This document shows positions 16,219-25,200 of a stretch of 39,429 nt of DNA, in pieces. Below the pieces are notes generated by a model. It made no database searches. It saw only the letters and a program-made list of their open reading frames with translations, and had not been told where the DNA came from. A program made the translations under genes and the position numbers. This stretch comes from Ruminococcus sp. Its GTDB lineage: Bacteria > Bacillota > Clostridia > Oscillospirales > Acutalibacteraceae. Within the stretch, counting starts at the first letter, position 1, and each line of letters opens with the position of its first letter. The stretch lies in the NCBI GenBank assembly GCA_017395925.1, contig JAFQNJ010000042.1, positions 1 through 39,429 of the forward strand. Direction: 5' to 3'.

Positions 16219-18420
16219 ATGACAGATAACGAACTCTATGAGGTATGCGGTGAAGTTGAACGCATTGTATACCGTAATGAAGAAAATGAATATACTGTGC
16301 TTGAGGTAGGTTGCGGCGACGAGTGCATAACTGCCGTGGGCATTATGCCTCAGGTTTTTGAAGGAGAGGAAGTAAAACTCGTCGGCACCTTCAAGAGCCA
16401 TTCACAATACGGCGAACAGCTCTCCGTCACTGCCTTTGAGAGGAGTATGCCCACCACAGCCATCGGTATTCTCAAGTATCTTTCTTCGGGGGCTATCAAA
16501 GGCATCGGTCCTGCCACCGCCGCACGTCTTGTTAAAGAATTCGGTGAGAAAACCCTTGAGGTTATGGAGAGTGAACCACAGCGTGTAGCTCTGCTGAAAG
16601 GTATTTCCTTAGATAAAGCAAACAGTTTCAGCGAACAACTCAGAATGAACACCGGCATCAAGGAGCTTATGCTCTATCTGGGGGCTTTTGGCATTGACAC
16701 TGCAGAGGCACTTTCTCTATGGAAACGTTTCGGAAGCAAGACCATAGAAATAATCGAATATAACCCCTTTGCACTATATACCGAAGGGGGTGCTGTAAGC
16801 TTTGAAACCGCAGATTTAATCGCAAGACATAAGAATTTTGAGCCCGACAGCAGTGTGCGTATCCGTGCAGGTATCGCCTATGTTCTCAGACACAATCTCA
16901 GAAGCGGACACACCTGCCTGCCCGAGGATAAACTCCTGAGAACAACCTCGGAATTTCTTCAGGTTGAAATGTTCAAAACTGAATCATCACTCGGCGAAAT
17001 GATAACAGACGGCACTCTGGCAAGAGAATGCTTTGACGGGCGTAATTTTATATTTTTACCGCAGTATCACAATAGCGAAAACTATATCGCAAGCAGAATG
17101 AAAATGCTCACCCGATATCCCGTTGACCCTATGCGAAACATTGATGATGAAATCGACGGGGTTGAAAAAAGGCACAATATTTCTTATGCAGAACTTCAGC
17201 GTCGTGCCATATTCGAAGCATTACAAAAAGGTCTGCTGATACTCACCGGCGGGCCCGGTACCGGCAAAACTACAACCCTCAACGGAATTATTGAGATACT
17301 CAGACGCAACGGACAGACAGTTTTATTGGCGGCTCCCACAGGCAGAGCTGCTCAGAGAATGAGCGAGCTTACGGGATGCGAGGCCAAAACTCTGCATCGT
17401 CTTCTGGAGGTTCAGTGGACCACGGAGGATATTCCGGAGTTTAAAAAGAACGAGCGCAATATGCTGAATTGCGATGTGCTTATAGTGGATGAGCTGTCTA
17501 TGGTTGACTCTATACTCTTTGAAAACGTGCTGAGAGCCCTTCCTATGGGAGCCAGACTTATTCTTGTCGGTGACAGCGATCAGCTCCCCTCGGTAGGTGC
17601 GGGTAATGTGCTCTCCGACCTGATTTCTTCGGGCGTTCTCCCCTATGTCAAACTTACGGAAATATTCAGACAATCTCAGGAAAGTCTCATCGTCACCAAT
17701 GCTCATAAAATTGTAAACGGAGAGATGCCCGCACTTGATATCAAAGATAACAACTTCTTCTTTTTGCCCTGCACAGATATGACTCAGGCACGCGAACTCA
17801 TTGTAAATCTCTGCAAAGAGAGACTTCCCAAGAGCTACGGGTACTCACCTCTCTCGGACATTCAGGTACTCTCACCCGGCAGGAAAGGAATTCTTGGAAC
17901 GGGCGAACTCAACACCGCTCTGAGAGAAGCACTCAATCCCCCTTCCCCTAAGAAGGATGAGGTCACCTTCGGATTCAATACCTATCGCACAGGTGACAAG
18001 GTTATGCAGGTAAAGAATAACTACAACATCTCTTTCCTCAAGGATTCAGGTGAATTCGGTGAAGGAATCTTCAATGGCGATATCGGTATTGTTGAACAGA
18101 TAGACAAGGTCAGCAGACGTATGCAGGTGAGATTTGACGACAGAGTTGCTGTATATGACAGCGACTGTGCCTCGGACCTTGAACTAAGTTATGCATGCAC
18201 CGTACACAAGAGCCAAGGTAACGAGTTCAACGCGGTAATTATGCCCATAATGAAGAATTCAAAATTTCTCTTTTACAGAAATCTTCTGTATACAGGCGTT
18301 ACCCGAGCAAAGAAGCTCCTGATAATCGTGGGTAACAGAGAAAGTGTCGAATATATGGTAGGCAACAATCTGCGGACATTGAGATACAGCGGTCTCAAAT
18401 ATATGCTCAAAAGGGATTGA
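16219..18420 (+). CDS. recD2: RecD2-type 5'-3' DNA helicase
   Basis: 733 residues. The N-terminal OB-like domain and helix-hairpin-helix region (KGIGPATAARLV, near 94-105) are the long N-terminus that separates RecD2 from RecBCD-type RecD. The helicase core has Walker A GGPGTGKT (344-351), Walker B VDELSMVD (423-430), GDSDQLPSVG (near 452) and the UvrD-like C-terminal motif TVHKSQGNEFNAVI (near 657). RecD2 unwinds DNA 5' to 3' and acts in repair and replication-fork processing outside RecBC. comF follows with overlapping or coupled translation. Confidence 0.95.
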   Translation: MTDNELYEVCGEVERIVYRNEENEYTVLEVGCGDECITAVGIMPQVFEGEEVKLVGTFKSHSQYGEQLSVTAFERSMPTTAIGILKYLSSGAIKGIGPATAARLVKEFGEKTLEVMESEPQRVALLKGISLDKANSFSEQLRMNTGIKELMLYLGAFGIDTAEALSLWKRFGSKTIEIIEYNPFALYTEGGAVSFETADLIARHKNFEPDSSVRIRAGIAYVLRHNLRSGHTCLPEDKLLRTTSEFLQVEMFKTESSLGEMITDGTLARECFDGRNFIFLPQYHNSENYIASRMKMLTRYPVDPMRNIDDEIDGVEKRHNISYAELQRRAIFEALQKGLLILTGGPGTGKTTTLNGIIEILRRNGQTVLLAAPTGRAAQRMSELTGCEAKTLHRLLEVQWTTEDIPEFKKNERNMLNCDVLIVDELSMVDSILFENVLRALPMGARLILVGDSDQLPSVGAGNVLSDLISSGVLPYVKLTEIFRQSQESLIVTNAHKIVNGEMPALDIKDNNFFFLPCTDMTQARELIVNLCKERLPKSYGYSPLSDIQVLSPGRKGILGTGELNTALREALNPPSPKKDEVTFGFNTYRTGDKVMQVKNNYNISFLKDSGEFGEGIFNGDIGIVEQIDKVSRRMQVRFDDRVAVYDSDCASDLELSYACTVHKSQGNEFNAVIMPIMKNSKFLFYRNLLYTGVTRAKKLLIIVGNRESVEYMVGNNLRTLRYSGLKYMLKRD

Positions 18421-18425
18421 TTCAG

Positions 18426-19124
18426 TTGAAAACATACAGCAATACCGAACTTTCAAAGCGGCACAGGCGGAAGCTGTTTTTAAGAAAAGTCACCGCCGCA
18501 GTATTTCCCGAGAGATGCCCCTACTGTAACAAGGTAATCACTCCTGCTTTGGCATGCTGTATTGACTGCTTTGAAAACTTTCCTGAAATAACATACGAGA
18601 GAATGGCCTTCGGCGGATACCCTGCAGTATCTCCTTTTGCTTACATAGAGCCCTACGACAAAGCTATCAAAAGCTTCAAGTTTTACGATAATCTCCAGTC
18701 CGCGCCACAGTTTGCTGAGGTTATGGCGGAGGCTGTGAAAAAATCTTATTCCCACGAGGATTTTGACATCATAACCTTTGTACCGCTTCACCCAAACAGG
18801 CTTCGGGAAAGAGGCTTCAATCAAAGCTATATACTGGCAAAGGAGCTGTCAGAGCTTCTGCTTATTCCTTGCGATGAACTGCTAATTAAAACAAAAGATA
18901 ATCCACCCCAGCACAAAACGGAAGCTAAAGACAGAAAGAAGAACGTTTCGGGAGTATACAAGGCAGTCTCTAAAGATAAACTTCAGAATAAACGCATTCT
19001 TCTGGTGGATGATATCATCACCTCGGGACACACCTTAGGCGAATGTGCTCGCGTTCTGGTTGAAAATGGTGCCACTCGGGTGTGCTGTGTAACTTTTGCA
19101 ACTGCTGTAGTAAAAACGACTTGA
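18426..19124 (+). CDS. comF: ComF family phosphoribosyltransferase-like protein
   Basis: About 232 residues. The N-terminal zinc-finger-like pattern CPYC...CCIDC is followed by a PRTase domain with FVPLHPNRLRERGFNQS and the PRPP-binding loop LLVDDIITSGHT. ComF proteins support DNA uptake and transformation in competent Firmicutes; in other clades their role is less clear. A TTG start at 18426 is chosen because AAGGGA lies nine bases upstream. An alternative TTG at 18417 touches that SD directly and overlaps the recD2 stop. There is no ATG until residue 60. Coupled to recD2. Confidence 0.85.
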   Translation: MKTYSNTELSKRHRRKLFLRKVTAAVFPERCPYCNKVITPALACCIDCFENFPEITYERMAFGGYPAVSPFAYIEPYDKAIKSFKFYDNLQSAPQFAEVMAEAVKKSYSHEDFDIITFVPLHPNRLRERGFNQSYILAKELSELLLIPCDELLIKTKDNPPQHKTEAKDRKKNVSGVYKAVSKDKLQNKRILLVDDIITSGHTLGECARVLVENGATRVCCVTFATAVVKTT

Positions 19125-19149
19125 AATAACTCAAAGGTTATACTATACT
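19121..19149 (+). promoter_or_regulatory. Promoter for the mreB-like gene
   Basis: TTGAAA (19121-19126) and TATACT (19144-19149), 17-nt spacer. The -35 element overlaps the last codon of comF. Confidence 0.75.
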
Positions 19150-19192
19150 TATAAGGTATTTAATTCAATTGTAACCGAAAGGATGTATATAT

Positions 19193-20209
19193 ATGGACAT
19201 TGCTCTGGATCTGGGCACCTGTAACACAAGAATACTCACTAAAGAAAAAGGAAAGGTACTGGACGAGCCTTCCGTAATAACATACGATGCCATAGATAAC
19301 AAAATTCTGGCGGCAGGCAAAGAGGCATATCGGATGCTCGGCAAAACTCCCACCAGAATCCACGCGGTTTATCCTCTGGAAGGCGGTGTAATCGCAGAAC
19401 TCGACCTTGTGGAGGAAATGATAGACATTTTTCTCTCTCAGGTCAGCTCCTCAAAGGTTGTTATGCCCAGAGTTGTTGCCTGTATCCCGGGAGAGATAAC
19501 CGAGGTTGAAAAGCGTGCAGTTGTCAATGCTATCTCCAGCTTCGGAGTACGCCGCGTTTACCTCATTGAGGCTGCAAAAGCCGCCGCTATGGGTGCAGGG
19601 CTTGACATTATGAGTCCCCACGGCTGTATGATTGCCGACATTGGCGGAGGCACTGCGGACGTTGCAGTTATGTCTCTGGGCGGTGTGGCAGTCAGCAACA
19701 CCATTAAGGATGTGGGAAAGCGTATGGATGAGGAAATTGTCAAATTCGTCAGACGCAAATATTCACTTATCATCGGCAACACCATGGCTGAACAGTGTAA
19801 GAATGCCATAGGATGCGTTATGCCTCCTCTGGAGGAAAAGATATTCAGAGTAAAAGGCAGGGACTCAATGAGAGGTCTTCCCCGCTATGTGGATATGAAG
19901 TCCTCTGAGGTGTACGAGGCTATCATCGAAATCGCCGCAGGTGTGGTGAAGGGCATTATGGATGTACTGGAAAAGACTCCCCCCGAGCTTATCGGCGATA
20001 TTTATACCGATGGTCTCACCATTTCAGGTTCTCTGGCTCAACTTGAGGGTTTTACCGACCTTATCTCAAGATACACCAAACTGGATGTTCATCTTGCAGA
20101 AAACGCAGGTGACTGCGTTGTTAAGGGTTGCGGAGAGGCTATTGCCTATATCTCCGATGTGGAAAGCACCTCGGCGCTTAGTGTTAATCCCCTTTTGGCA
20201 GCATATTGA
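19193..20209 (+). CDS. MreB/Mbl-family bacterial actin
   Basis: 338 residues with actin-fold nucleotide-binding motifs: IALDLGTCNTRI (phosphate 1, residues 3-14), ADIGGGTADVAVMS (phosphate 2, near 148-161) and a C-terminal ISGSLAQLEGF adenosine motif. The EAAKAAAMGAGLDI and KRAVVNA stretches are typical of MreB. It forms membrane-bound filaments that direct side-wall synthesis. mreC and mreD are absent nearby, so this looks like a stand-alone Mbl or MreBH-type paralogue; which one cannot be decided here. It is followed by a strong terminator. Confidence 0.93.
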   Translation: MDIALDLGTCNTRILTKEKGKVLDEPSVITYDAIDNKILAAGKEAYRMLGKTPTRIHAVYPLEGGVIAELDLVEEMIDIFLSQVSSSKVVMPRVVACIPGEITEVEKRAVVNAISSFGVRRVYLIEAAKAAAMGAGLDIMSPHGCMIADIGGGTADVAVMSLGGVAVSNTIKDVGKRMDEEIVKFVRRKYSLIIGNTMAEQCKNAIGCVMPPLEEKIFRVKGRDSMRGLPRYVDMKSSEVYEAIIEIAAGVVKGIMDVLEKTPPELIGDIYTDGLTISGSLAQLEGFTDLISRYTKLDVHLAENAGDCVVKGCGEAIAYISDVESTSALSVNPLLAAY

Positions 20210-20220
20210 TAGCAATATAT

Positions 20221-20257
20221 AACGGGAACTGAATGCACGTTCCCGTTTTCTTTTTTT
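20221..20257 (+). terminator. Intrinsic terminator after the mreB-like gene
   Basis: Perfect 9-bp stem AACGGGAAC/GTTCCCGTT with an 8-nt loop, then a T-rich tract (TTCTTTTTTT). Confidence 0.93.
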
Positions 20258-20296
20258 ACAAACAACACCAAAATCTGACAGTTTATTCCTATTATC

Positions 20297-20326
20297 TTGA
20301 CACAGTAAACCTATAAATAGTAATAT
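20297..20326 (+). promoter_or_regulatory. Promoter for the CTG-start membrane protein
   Basis: Consensus TTGACA (20297-20302), 18-nt spacer, TAATAT (20321-20326), about 36 nt before the proposed start. Confidence 0.6.
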
Positions 20327-20361
20327 AATAGTGTGATACGAAACAAAAGGAGGGGGCAATA

Positions 20362-21174
20362 CTGAAAAACAAATCTCATAAAATTTCTAAAATCTCTGCG
20401 GTTCACTACATCAGATTTTTTCTGAGAACAACAATGTTTTTATCAGCACTTGCCTTGTACATCGTGGGCAAAGTGACTGAGAGTCCCAAGCTTTTTACGG
20501 AATTTGGGAGTCATACTGCTGTGCTCATAGTTATATGGGGAATTTTTGTTGTGGAAATGATTTTCAGATTTTTCCCTGCAAAGTTTGAGAGTATGGGTTG
20601 CCAGAAGCAATTCAGGAATAATTATCACCCCTCCCACCTTGCCGACAGTCTGAAACCCGACAAGCTGCCATGGTGGAAAACTTTTACAATTGCAACCATA
20701 TGGATTGGTGCCAACTCTGTAATCGGTGTATTTCACCTTCTGGGATTCTATGACGAAGGAATACTCTATCTGCTGTTTTTATTCTATGCAGTTAGTGATA
20801 TGATTTGCGTTCTGTTTTTCTGTCCTTTTCACACTCTGATTATGAAGAACAAGTGCTGTACAACCTGCAGAATCTATAACTGGGATTTTCCTATGATGTT
20901 CACCCCGCTTGTGTTTATACCTAATCTGTTTACATACAGTTTGGTTATCTTATCACTTGCACTTCTGGCAGAATGGGAAATACTCTACAAGTTTTATCCT
21001 CAGAGATTCACCGAGAATACCAATCTCTCACTGAAGTGTGCAAACTGTACCGAAAAAGCTTGTCAGCACAAAAAACAGCTTCAACACTATCTCAAGAATT
21101 ACAATGCCAAGCATAAGGATGATTTCCCTTCTCCTGCTCAGGAAGTCAGAACCAACGAAAAAGTTTTAAAATAA
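20362..21174 (+). CDS. Multi-pass membrane protein of unknown function, probable CTG start
   Basis: 270 residues if translation begins at CTG 20362, which has a strong AAGGAGG site eight bases upstream and is in frame with the rest. The first ATG (20434) has no SD, and starting there would lose a basic N-terminus (KNKSHKISK) typical of an inside-positive leader before the first helix. About five membrane helices are seen. Two Cys groups, KCCTTCRIYNWD (mid-protein) and KCANCTEKACQHKK (after the last helix), could bind a metal or cluster on the cytoplasmic side. I do not recognise the family. Confidence 0.75.
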   Translation: MKNKSHKISKISAVHYIRFFLRTTMFLSALALYIVGKVTESPKLFTEFGSHTAVLIVIWGIFVVEMIFRFFPAKFESMGCQKQFRNNYHPSHLADSLKPDKLPWWKTFTIATIWIGANSVIGVFHLLGFYDEGILYLLFLFYAVSDMICVLFFCPFHTLIMKNKCCTTCRIYNWDFPMMFTPLVFIPNLFTYSLVILSLALLAEWEILYKFYPQRFTENTNLSLKCANCTEKACQHKKQLQHYLKNYNAKHKDDFPSPAQEVRTNEKVLK

Positions 21175-21186
21175 AATCATATTAAA

Positions 21187-21216
21187 ATCTCGGCACTTCT
21201 GTCCGGGATTTTTCTT
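21187..21216 (+). terminator. Intrinsic terminator
   Basis: Stem ATCTCGG/CCGGGAT, fully paired on the plus strand with one U-G pair, then TTTTTCTTT. It ends the CTG-start membrane protein unit. Confidence 0.7.
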
Positions 21217-21228
21217 TAATATTATGTA

Positions 21229-21257
21229 TTGCACTTTAAGACAGTTTATAATATAAT
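21229..21257 (+). promoter_or_regulatory. Promoter for the signal peptidase gene
   Basis: TTGCAC (21229-21234) and TATAAT (21252-21257), spacer 17 nt. Confidence 0.75.
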
Positions 21258-21311
21258 AGTTATAATAATACGCAATTTTTATATCAGATTTACTTTGACA
21301 GGAGTATTTTT

Positions 21312-21959
21312 ATGTTTACCAAAATAAAACGAATTGCGGGTCTTGTTATTCTTGCGTTATTTCTGATAGCTTCACTTTACATTGTTATTCTCAGAATGGC
21401 AGACACCTTTCCCACCTTCTTCGGCTACTGCATTCAGCGTGTAGACGATGACAGTATGGAGCCCAAGCTTGATATTGGCGATGTAATTATTGTCAAGAAA
21501 ACCGATCCGGCAAAACTTATGAAGGATGACTGTATCTCTTACAGAGGAAACCGATATCCCGTTGACGGTGTTTTCGTTGTGCATCAGATTGCAGAGGAGC
21601 CCCGTGAGGAAAACGGCACATACTACTTTACCACAAGAGGCATCAAGCCGGGTGCTCTCAACGACCCTGAAATTGACGAATCCCAGATTATCGGCAAGGT
21701 TTTGTATAAAATCCCCCTTATAGGTACACTCTATGACTTCTTCAGTCAGTGGTACGGAATGGTTTGCTTTTTCGCAATACTTCTGATTGCGTTCAGCAGT
21801 GAGCTCGTAGCCTTAGGAAAACGCATTATGGGTTCACTCAAAAAGGAAGAAGATGAGGTTCCTGCAAACGCGGCAATCCCGGACTACAACCCTATTTTCA
21901 ACGAAGTTCTTGCCCGTGAGGCTGATGAAATTATAACAAATCTGGATGACGACATCTGA
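21312..21959 (+). CDS. Signal peptidase I, Sec11/SipW (ER-type) family
   Basis: 215 residues. A membrane helix (9-28) is followed by DDSMEPKLDIGDVIIVKK with the nucleophile Ser48, then VVHQI with His91 in place of the Lys of ordinary bacterial enzymes, then FTTRGIKPGALNDPE with Asp118. This Ser-His-Asp set defines the ER-type branch that includes B. subtilis SipW. A second helix at about 148-167 and a 45-residue acidic cytoplasmic tail follow. SipW processes specific secreted matrix proteins. No TasA-like substrate is adjacent, so the substrate is unknown. Confidence 0.88.
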   Translation: MFTKIKRIAGLVILALFLIASLYIVILRMADTFPTFFGYCIQRVDDDSMEPKLDIGDVIIVKKTDPAKLMKDDCISYRGNRYPVDGVFVVHQIAEEPREENGTYYFTTRGIKPGALNDPEIDESQIIGKVLYKIPLIGTLYDFFSQWYGMVCFFAILLIAFSSELVALGKRIMGSLKKEEDEVPANAAIPDYNPIFNEVLAREADEIITNLDDDI

Positions 21960-21978
21960 TTATTCACGGAGAGATAAT

Positions 21979-22164
21979 ATGAATAAAATAAAAGGCAGTT
22001 GTGAAATGTGTTCCCATTATGTTTTTGACGATTATCTCGGTTGCTACACCTGCGAGATAAATCTTGACGAAGATGAAATGGAGCGTTTCCTCAGAGGCAG
22101 TAATTTTGACTGTCACTACTTTTCTCTTGAGGATGAATACAAGATAGTCAGAAAACAAAACTGA
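21979..22164 (+). CDS. Small Cys-rich protein, DUF6472-like
   Basis: 61 residues from ATG 21979, which has GGAG seven bases upstream; an upstream in-frame ATG (21946) overlaps the signal peptidase gene. The pattern CEMCSHYVFDD, CYTCEINLDEDEM and a later Cys (FDCHYF) match my recollection of the Clostridia family DUF6472, function unknown. Four paired Cys suggest a zinc site. It starts 19 nt after the signal peptidase stop and shares its terminator, so the two are cotranscribed. Confidence 0.8.
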   Translation: MNKIKGSCEMCSHYVFDDYLGCYTCEINLDEDEMERFLRGSNFDCHYFSLEDEYKIVRKQN

Positions 22165-22174
22165 TATTAACATA

Positions 22175-22208
22175 AGAAGCCCGATTTCTTTATCGGGCTT
22201 CTTTTTTC
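22175..22208 (+). terminator. Intrinsic terminator
   Basis: 10-bp stem GAAGCCCGAT/ATCGGGCTTC followed by a T-run. It ends the signal peptidase operon. Confidence 0.93.
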
Positions 22209-22232
22209 ATCTTTATTAATAAAATGGATAAA

Positions 22233-22273
22233 AGAATAGGGCACACGGTTTTTTACGCCGTGTGCCCTTTTTT
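22233..22273 (-). terminator. Terminator of the pullulanase gene, able to act on both strands
   Basis: Perfect 10-bp stem GGGCACACGG/CCGTGTGCCC (22239-22248, 22258-22267). The plus side is followed by six T; the minus side by a T-rich run (TATTCTTTTA). It sits between convergent units, just past the pullulanase stop. Confidence 0.75.
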
Positions 22274-22277
22274 AGGT

Positions 22278-25200
22278 TTAGGAATAAGTGTACTGGCCGA
22301 TTGTGTACTTACCGCTTGCATTGGAATCAAGATAGAAACCGTTCTCTGTGTAAGTATCAAGGCTCAGGTCCACAGTCTGCTGAGTGCCGTTGTTGAAGAT
22401 AATCATATTCATACCTGCGGGAACAGTGTAAGAATAGATAGACTCACCATAGTCATTTGTCTTAACAAATGTCATGGGAACGCCGGGCCATGCGCCGTTG
22501 TTCTCATTGCTCATAGAGTTCCAGCAGTAAGCGTTAACTGTTGACCAACCCTTGTTGCTTGTGAAGTAAACAACTCTCTCTTCACCGCCGGAGGAACCGC
22601 CGATAACAGGCTCGGGATGAACGTTTGTTACATAGTGCTTGAACCACTTGTAAGCATTGTCGAGCTCGTCGTATGCAGCCTGAAGTTCCTCGTCTGTGCC
22701 GCCCTGAACAATGTAGAAGCTTGCATTGCTGAGGATAGCCTCAAACTTGTCGTGCTCGTTAGTCTTCTTGTCTTCCTTGGATACGTCGAAGCCGAATTCA
22801 GCCTTGAGAGCCAGTTCCTCGTCGCCGAGGGCAGACTCCTGAGCATAGATCTGCTTCTCCTTGATGAATGCACTTGCTTCTGCATAGAGTTTTGTGAGCA
22901 TATCAGAGAGACCTGACTCGCCGCCAACAGGCTTGCCTGTGCCGGGGATAACCTCGCCGATAGCGAATCCTGTCTCCATATCAGCAACGTACTTCTGGAT
23001 AGCAGTAGCATCCTTAACGTTTACGTTCTTGGAGCCGTCAACGTCAGCTGCCTTCTTTGCGTCATCGGAGAGGAGCATAAGACCTGCAGCGGACTTCTGG
23101 ATAGCAGTAGCATCCTTAACATTTACCTTCTCGTCAAGATCTGCGTCACCGAGGAGGATGCCGCCTTCAACAGGACCGGAGGGATTTGTGGGATCAGTAG
23201 GATCTACAGTTGTGTCATACATGTAAACAACACATGTGGAACCTGCAACGAGAGAACCCTGTGCGTTTGTGGGAGTAATTACCTTACCGAGACCGGACTT
23301 GGGAGTTGTGAAGTAGATGTCCTTGCTGGTAACCTGGTTGTACTCAAATCTCTCATCCTCAGCAAGCTTCTTACCGGTGTTTGCATCGATATGAGAAACG
23401 ATGATGTCAGCGTTGAAGATAACTGTCTTGTCCTTAACGTAGATAACGTCAGCAGCTACGTAGCCGGGCTCACCGTTAAGAGGCTCCTGCTTGCCCTGAC
23501 CGGACAGGAGGAACATAACGTTACAGCTTGTTACCATGTAGTCGAGCTGGTTGTTGGACTCATCGATAGTCTTCTTGTACCAGTTTCCTACTGACTCGCC
23601 TGCGAGAAGCTCGGAAGCATCAGTTACCTTCTGCATGTTCTGTAATGCGTTGTCCCAATCACCGAGGGGCTTCTCTTCTTCGTCGGTGTAAGCATACATT
23701 CTCAGTGTGCCGTTGCCGAGTCTGTTGTAGTAGTAAACAGTGATGGAATCAGTTGAAAGCTGCTTGTAAACAAATGTGATTACAGCAGGATTGTCGGTGT
23801 CGAATACACCCTTGAAGTTTGTGGGATACTTCTCGGAAATGAGCTCATAACCGGGAACATTCTCAAAAGGAATGTTGTACTCGGTCTCATCAAGCATTCT
23901 GTAAGTGATGTCGGAAGCAATGGAGTTGCCCTTGTCATCAACGCACTTGATGGTGAGGTATTCACTGGTGTTGAATCTCTCGTAGTAGTAGTTAACTACG
24001 ACTTCTTCACCCTTCTGAACTGTACCGTAAACGCTGTCGCCTACCTTGGTACCCTTTTCGAACTCAATTTTTGTGATGTTGTGGTCGAATACTGTGTAGC
24101 TGTCGGGGTTAGCTCTCCAGGTGTCACCGATCTTGTAGAGAGAATCGTTGGACTTGATGAGTTTGCCGTCAGCATAGTGATTAACTGTAACTGTGTTGTA
24201 CTCGGCGGACTTAGCAGAAGTTGTGCCCTGAACGAGAACTGCACCGCTGTACTCGCCGATGTTGTAAGTGCCGGAAGCTGTACCCAGAGATACAAGACCG
24301 GCCTTTTCGCCGTTAGCAACAACGGTCCATGTGCCTGCGGGAAGTGTAACTGTGCCTGCTTTGCCGTTGTTTACAGCAACGATAACCTTGCTCCACTCGC
24401 CAGCCTTTGTGTTAGAGAGTGAGTATGCGAGGATGCCGTTTGCGTTAGATGTGGTAAGCCACTCAACGTTATTGTAAGTCATTGAGTTTCTGAAGGGAGT
24501 GAAAGCAGAACGAATCTCTCTCATACCCTTTGCGTATGCAACTTCCTGTGCATAAGTTTCGATTCTTTCCCAATCGAAAGCATTTGTAACACCAGCGTTG
24601 TAGGAGTTACCGTTACCGTACTTGGTACGTGCAAACTCTGTACCTGCAAGTGTGAAGGGAATACCCTGTGTTGTGAAGAGATATGTGAAGGACATTCTCA
24701 GCTGGCTTCTGTACTTAGCCTCAGTTGTGTCATAGCCTGCAAGTTTGTTCTGACCTGCAATACCCTGTGACATAACAATGTTATCCCACCATGTTACACC
24801 GTCGTGACAGTCAACATAGTTTACGGACTGGTTGGGATACTTAACGTAGCCGTCGCTGGAGAACTTACCGTTAACACCGCGCTTGAGAGCTGTAACGTAT
24901 GCCTTTGTAGCAGCACCTGTGAACCAACCCTTCATTGTACCTGCCTCAGAACCGTGCATAGCCTGTCTGGTGTAGGAGTTGAAGCCTGCGATGTTAGCAG
25001 AGAGCTTGGAGAAAGTTGTAGTCTCAACAGCATTACCTGCAGAAAGACCTACATCGCCAACGGACCAAGGCTCACCGTACATGATGATCTTCTTACCTTC
25101 GCCGTCATACATGCCGTCGAACATAGCTCTGATCTGATTCATTGTGGTGATGTCGTGAGCTGTCATAAGGTCAAAACGGAAACCGTCGATATGATACTCT

